From Porticoccaceae bacterium (GTDB lineage: Bacteria > Pseudomonadota > Gammaproteobacteria > Pseudomonadales > Porticoccaceae), in the NCBI GenBank assembly GCA_002710745.1, contig PALW01000014.1, positions 17,283 through 26,661 of the forward strand: 9,379 bases of DNA. Reading direction: 5' to 3'. The notes beneath the pieces are model-generated. The model was not told the DNA's origin, ran no database searches, and saw only the letters and a program-made list of their open reading frames with translations. Positions 6,569 through 9,379 of the stretch are shown in pieces. A program made the translations under genes and the position numbers. The stretch's first letter is position 1; every line of letters begins with the position of its first letter.

Positions 6569-9025
6569 ATGCAAAACAATGATAAAAATTTGAATGCGGG
6601 TGTTCTAGTAGGATTAATAATTATGCTTTTAGGGATGCCCTCACACGGCGCTGATGCGCCAATTATCCAACCCGGATTGCCAGGAGAGCTTGGAGTCCTA
6701 ATTAGCTCAAAAGATGCGTCAGAAATTGCTGATTCCTCGCACACCGCAGCAGACATACAGTTTATGACCTTGATGATTCCACACCATCATCAAGCATTAA
6801 CTATGTCTAAGATGGCGCCAGATAGAACCAATAATAAGGAAGTTTTGGAGATAGCTGGACGTATCGAAAAATCTCAAGCTGATGAGATAGCATTTATGAG
6901 ACAGTGGTTATCTGAGCGCGGCGCCTCTTTAACTTCCATAGAAACTCATGAACATCATGAATCAAGTCATTCGGGTCATTCGGGTCATTGGGGTCACAAT
7001 AAAATGCATGGAATGGCATCTGAAAACCAATTAAGTGAGCTGAAGAATTCGGAAGCAACAAAGTTTGATCAAATGTTCTTAAAACTCATGATAGCCCATC
7101 ATGATGGTGCAATAAAAATGGTTAAAGATCTCCGTGACCAGCCTGGATCAGCCTATGACTCCTCACTTAATGAGTTCGCATCTGATGTAAGTAACGATCA
7201 GACAGTTGAGATCGAGCGAATGAATCAAATGCTTGTTGGACTTTCTGATGATCCAAGAGCTGGGCTTGCTGGAGGACTTTTTGACGCCGAGTATGCTTCA
7301 AAAAATATGAACTTGGTTGTCTCTCTCCCAAAACCAGATGGCTTTTATGACCCAGACAACGTAGGTGGATTGAAAGCAGAAAAATCGGCTGATGAAGTAT
7401 CAGAAAAGGAAAAGAAACAACTCAAGTCTGTAGCAAAGTCGTCAAGATCTGGTCGATATCCGATGCTTAGCTTCGATAATACTGACATGGCATTTAATGG
7501 GAACACATTGGTAGTTGGCAACTATCATGGTTTTAATATTTACGATATTGAAAATGCGAAAAATCCGAAACTAATCTCCTCTGTCGTTTGTCCAGGAGGA
7601 CAAGGAGATGTTTCAATTGTTGAGCACCTACTGATAATGTCTGTTGAACAGTCACGAGGAAGGTTAGACTGCGGAAGAGAGGGCGTAAGCGAGGATGTAA
7701 GCGAGGAGCGATTTAGAGGAATAAGAATTTTTGATATCTCCAATTTGGAATTCCCAATCCAAGTGGGCGCAGTGCAAACATGCAGAGGATCGCATACACA
7801 TTCTGTTGTGTCAGGTCCGACAGATGATGGAGCAATTCTAGTTTATAACTCAGGCACATCGAGGATTCGAGATCAAGAAGAGTTAGATGGTTGTGTTGAT
7901 TCAACGCCGGGAGACACACAAACCTCCTTATTCAGAATAGATGTTATAGAAATTCCGATAAATGAACCATCGAAAGCAAAAATCATCGATAGTCCTACTG
8001 TATTTGCAGATGCTGAAACAGGTTCACTTGCCGGTCTCTGGCGTGGAGGAGATCATGGTGATGATACTCAAAGGACTTCAAGGACAGACCAGTGTCACGA
8101 CATTACGATCTTTCCAAGTCTTGGTATTGCGGCAGGTGCCTGCTCAGGAAATGGAATATTATTTGATATAAGTGATCCTAGGAAACCCAAGCGTATTCAT
8201 GATGTGCAAGACAGTGGGTTCGCTTATTGGCATTCAGCAACATTTAATAATGCCGGAACGAAAGTCTTGTTTACTGATGAATGGGGTGGAGGTGGAAGAG
8301 CTAGATGCAGAGCTTGGGATCCTATTACCTGGGGCGCCGATGCTATTTACGATATTGTTAATGGAGAATTGCAGGCGAAAAGCTATTACAAGATGCCAGC
8401 TCCACAATTAGAAACAGAAAACTGCGTGGCACACAATGGATCAATAATTCCAATTCCGGGTAGAGATATATTTGTGCAAGCTTGGTATCAAGGTGGAATA
8501 TCCATTATGGACTTTACGGATTCTGAAAATCCTTTTGAAATAGCATACTTTGATCGAGGGCCAATGTTAGAAGAAACGCTCTTATCAGGAGGATTTTGGT
8601 CTACTTATTATTACAAGGGATTTATATTTGGTACTGAAATGGTAAGAGGGCTTGATATCCTAGAGTTAATTCCTAGTGACCATCTATCAAAACACGAAAT
8701 AGCTGCCGCAATAGGCGCCTTTCCAAAGGATGGGCCGACTAATATTTTTAATCCTCAACAACAGGTAGAAATGACTTGGCCAATTACACCAACTCTTGCA
8801 CTGGCATATTTGGATCAAGTTCAGAGGGAAGGTAACATTGGAAGACAAGATGAGAAAGAACTAAGAAATAGTTTATTAATGCTTGAAAAAGGCGAAGGAA
8901 ATAAAACTAAAAAGACGTTAGCACTAATCAACAGTTATACTCCTGAGCAGTCCGACAGATTTATCAAGCACACTGAGAAAACAGAAGCGCTTCAGAAAGT
9001 TTTACGCGAAATATCTTCAATATAA
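6569..9025 (+). CDS. Exported DUF305 / LVIVD-type beta-propeller fusion protein, putative metal-binding
   Basis: An 818-residue protein of unknown function. Residues 1-30 form a signal peptide (hydrophobic 10-23, ADA at 28-30), so it should be periplasmic or extracellular. Residues about 60-225 are a DUF305 module with its internal duplication: MIPHHHQA (69-76) followed by SQADEIAFMRQWL, then LMIAHHDGAIKM (173-184) followed by NDQTVEIERMNQML. A linker with nine His (127-147) separates the halves. DUF305 protein CopM of Synechocystis binds copper, so a metal role is plausible. Residues about 300-700 are a propeller with LVIVD-like units ending in IYDI, IFDI, LFDI, IYDI and MDF. By pattern I count seven blades; four start with His411, His510, His555 and His622. 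Eight cysteines occur, all in the propeller. The 705-818 tail looks helical. The gene is monocistronic, divergent from the beta-oxidation operon, and has no obvious terminator. Domain calls are firm; the function is inference. Confidence 0.9.
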   Translation: MQNNDKNLNAGVLVGLIIMLLGMPSHGADAPIIQPGLPGELGVLISSKDASEIADSSHTAADIQFMTLMIPHHHQALTMSKMAPDRTNNKEVLEIAGRIEKSQADEIAFMRQWLSERGASLTSIETHEHHESSHSGHSGHWGHNKMHGMASENQLSELKNSEATKFDQMFLKLMIAHHDGAIKMVKDLRDQPGSAYDSSLNEFASDVSNDQTVEIERMNQMLVGLSDDPRAGLAGGLFDAEYASKNMNLVVSLPKPDGFYDPDNVGGLKAEKSADEVSEKEKKQLKSVAKSSRSGRYPMLSFDNTDMAFNGNTLVVGNYHGFNIYDIENAKNPKLISSVVCPGGQGDVSIVEHLLIMSVEQSRGRLDCGREGVSEDVSEERFRGIRIFDISNLEFPIQVGAVQTCRGSHTHSVVSGPTDDGAILVYNSGTSRIRDQEELDGCVDSTPGDTQTSLFRIDVIEIPINEPSKAKIIDSPTVFADAETGSLAGLWRGGDHGDDTQRTSRTDQCHDITIFPSLGIAAGACSGNGILFDISDPRKPKRIHDVQDSGFAYWHSATFNNAGTKVLFTDEWGGGGRARCRAWDPITWGADAIYDIVNGELQAKSYYKMPAPQLETENCVAHNGSIIPIPGRDIFVQAWYQGGISIMDFTDSENPFEIAYFDRGPMLEETLLSGGFWSTYYYKGFIFGTEMVRGLDILELIPSDHLSKHEIAAAIGAFPKDGPTNIFNPQQQVEMTWPITPTLALAYLDQVQREGNIGRQDEKELRNSLLMLEKGEGNKTKKTLALINSYTPEQSDRFIKHTEKTEALQKVLREISSI
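6968..6994 (+). repeat. Three 9-bp in-frame tandem units in the His-rich linker
   Basis: CATTCGGGT, CATTCGGGT and CATTGGGGT follow one another directly and encode HSG-HSG-HWG, followed by another His codon. The third unit differs by one base. Being in frame, gain or loss of a unit would change the number of linker histidines without breaking the gene. Confidence 0.85.
7685..7708 (+). repeat. 12-bp tandem duplication inside the propeller gene
   Basis: GTAAGCGAGGAT (7685-7696) is followed at once by GTAAGCGAGGAG (7697-7708), 11 of 12 bases identical. It encodes VSED-VSEE (residues 373-380) in an acidic loop of the propeller and looks like a fairly recent in-frame duplication. Confidence 0.8.
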
Positions 9026-9113
9026 GAATATATTCGCTATCGAAGAATCAAGCTTTTTGAACATAAAGCCCGACTTTTAAAGGGTCTTCTCACTCAAGTA
9101 CAGAACAAAAATC

Positions 9114-9142
9114 TTTAAATGCGCCTGAGTCGAGACTAAACT
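9114..9142 (+). promoter_or_regulatory. Possible promoter of the sodium/solute symporter gene
   Basis: TTTAAA (9114-9119), a 17-base spacer and TAAACT (9137-9142) each match 4 of 6 consensus bases. The predicted start near 9149 would fall on the left arm of the inverted repeat at 9142-9171 and give a leader of about 20 bases. This is weak evidence in an AT-rich gap; nothing else is recognisable in 9026-9113, and no clear terminator hairpin follows the upstream gene. Confidence 0.25.
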
Positions 9143-9171
9143 ATGGTTATGTTTAAATCTAGTTAACCATA
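9142..9171. repeat. 8-bp inverted repeat TATGGTTA-N14-TAACCATA ending on the symporter start codon
   Basis: The arms (9142-9149 and 9164-9171) are perfect inverse complements around 14 bases. The right arm includes the A of the ATG at 9171. As DNA it could be an operator lying over the transcription start; as RNA it could fold and partly hide the start codon, which has no visible Shine-Dalgarno. Confidence 0.5.
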
Positions 9172-9379
9172 TGAATATTTTCTTACTTTTCTTGACTATG
9201 AGCATGCTAGTCTACTTATTTGTAGGTTGGTATGTTGGACGAAAAATTAAGAACCTCGATGACTACTATGTAGCTGGAAGAAACTCACCAACCCTTCTCA
9301 TAATCGGGACATTAGTCGCTAGTTTTATGAGCACTAATGCGTTTATTGGCGAGCTGGGCATGTCATATTCAGGACATGC
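9171..9379 (+). CDS. Sodium:solute symporter family (SSS) transporter, N-terminal part, cut by the window end
   Basis: Sixty-nine residues are visible before the window ends. A first membrane helix (about 2-22, rich in Leu, Phe, Val and Tyr) is followed by the short loop RKIKNLDDYYVAGRN (24-38). DYYVAGR is the N-terminal hallmark of the SSS family (PutP, PanF and ActP relatives). TLLIIGTLVASFMSTNAFIG (41-60) then starts the next, broken helix with the family's A-S-x-x-S-T pattern, and GMSYSGH follows. It would take up a small solute with Na+ across the inner membrane; the substrate cannot be inferred from this part. The ATG at 9171 puts the helix at the usual distance from the N-terminus, but no Shine-Dalgarno precedes it. 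It lies 145 bases after the DUF305-propeller gene, same strand, with its own candidate promoter. Confidence 0.88.
   Translation, partial: MNIFLLFLTMSMLVYLFVGWYVGRKIKNLDDYYVAGRNSPTLLIIGTLVASFMSTNAFIGELGMSYSGH

Noticed and set aside
9026..9113. Terminator after the DUF305-propeller gene
   Set aside because: GAATATATTC (9026-9035) is a 10-bp palindrome and short GAAGA/TCTTC arms exist further on, but none makes a GC-rich stem followed by a T run.
1..9379. tRNA, rRNA, CRISPR array, insertion sequence or phage attachment site
   Set aside because: I saw no cloverleaf, spaced direct repeats, transposase-like coding sequence or target duplications; nearly all the window is accounted for by metabolic and transport genes.

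Overview
The window comes from an AT-rich (roughly 40% GC by eye, not counted), gene-dense bacterial chromosome. Gaps are short, genes use Shine-Dalgarno sites, one gene pair overlaps by a single base, and one protein has a Gram-negative-style signal peptide. With a FadB-type multifunctional beta-oxidation protein, several acyl-CoA dehydrogenases and a sodium/solute symporter, this looks like a heterotrophic, probably marine proteobacterium, possibly gammaproteobacterial. That placement is inference; there is no rRNA or marker gene to settle it.

Bases 1-6364 are a fatty-acyl-CoA (beta-oxidation) island in two facing blocks. On the + strand lie the C-terminal part of a 3-hydroxyacyl-CoA dehydrogenase (FadB/FadJ-like, start outside the window) and a classical acyl-CoA dehydrogenase. 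On the - strand, transcribed from about 6450 down to 2093, are two adjacent unlike acyl-CoA dehydrogenases (TGATG overlap), a thiolase and a crotonase-family protein. Together these supply every type of step in a beta-oxidation turn. The two - strand dehydrogenases look like the catalytic and degenerate subunits of a heteromeric enzyme, an arrangement known from steroid side-chain degradation. The actual substrate cannot be read from the sequence.

Bases 6365-6568 are a divergent control region with a convincing + strand promoter, a weaker - strand promoter and two small inverted repeats.

Bases 6569-9025 encode the most unusual gene: an 818-residue predicted exported protein. It joins a duplicated DUF305 module, a His-rich linker and a beta-propeller with LVIVD-like repeats. 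I can lay the propeller out as seven blades. Four consecutive blades begin their presumed inner strand with histidine, which suggests a metal site in the central channel.

Bases 9026-9170 are intergenic, with a weak promoter and an 8-bp inverted repeat whose right arm reaches the first base of the next start codon. Bases 9171-9379 begin a sodium:solute symporter that runs off the end.
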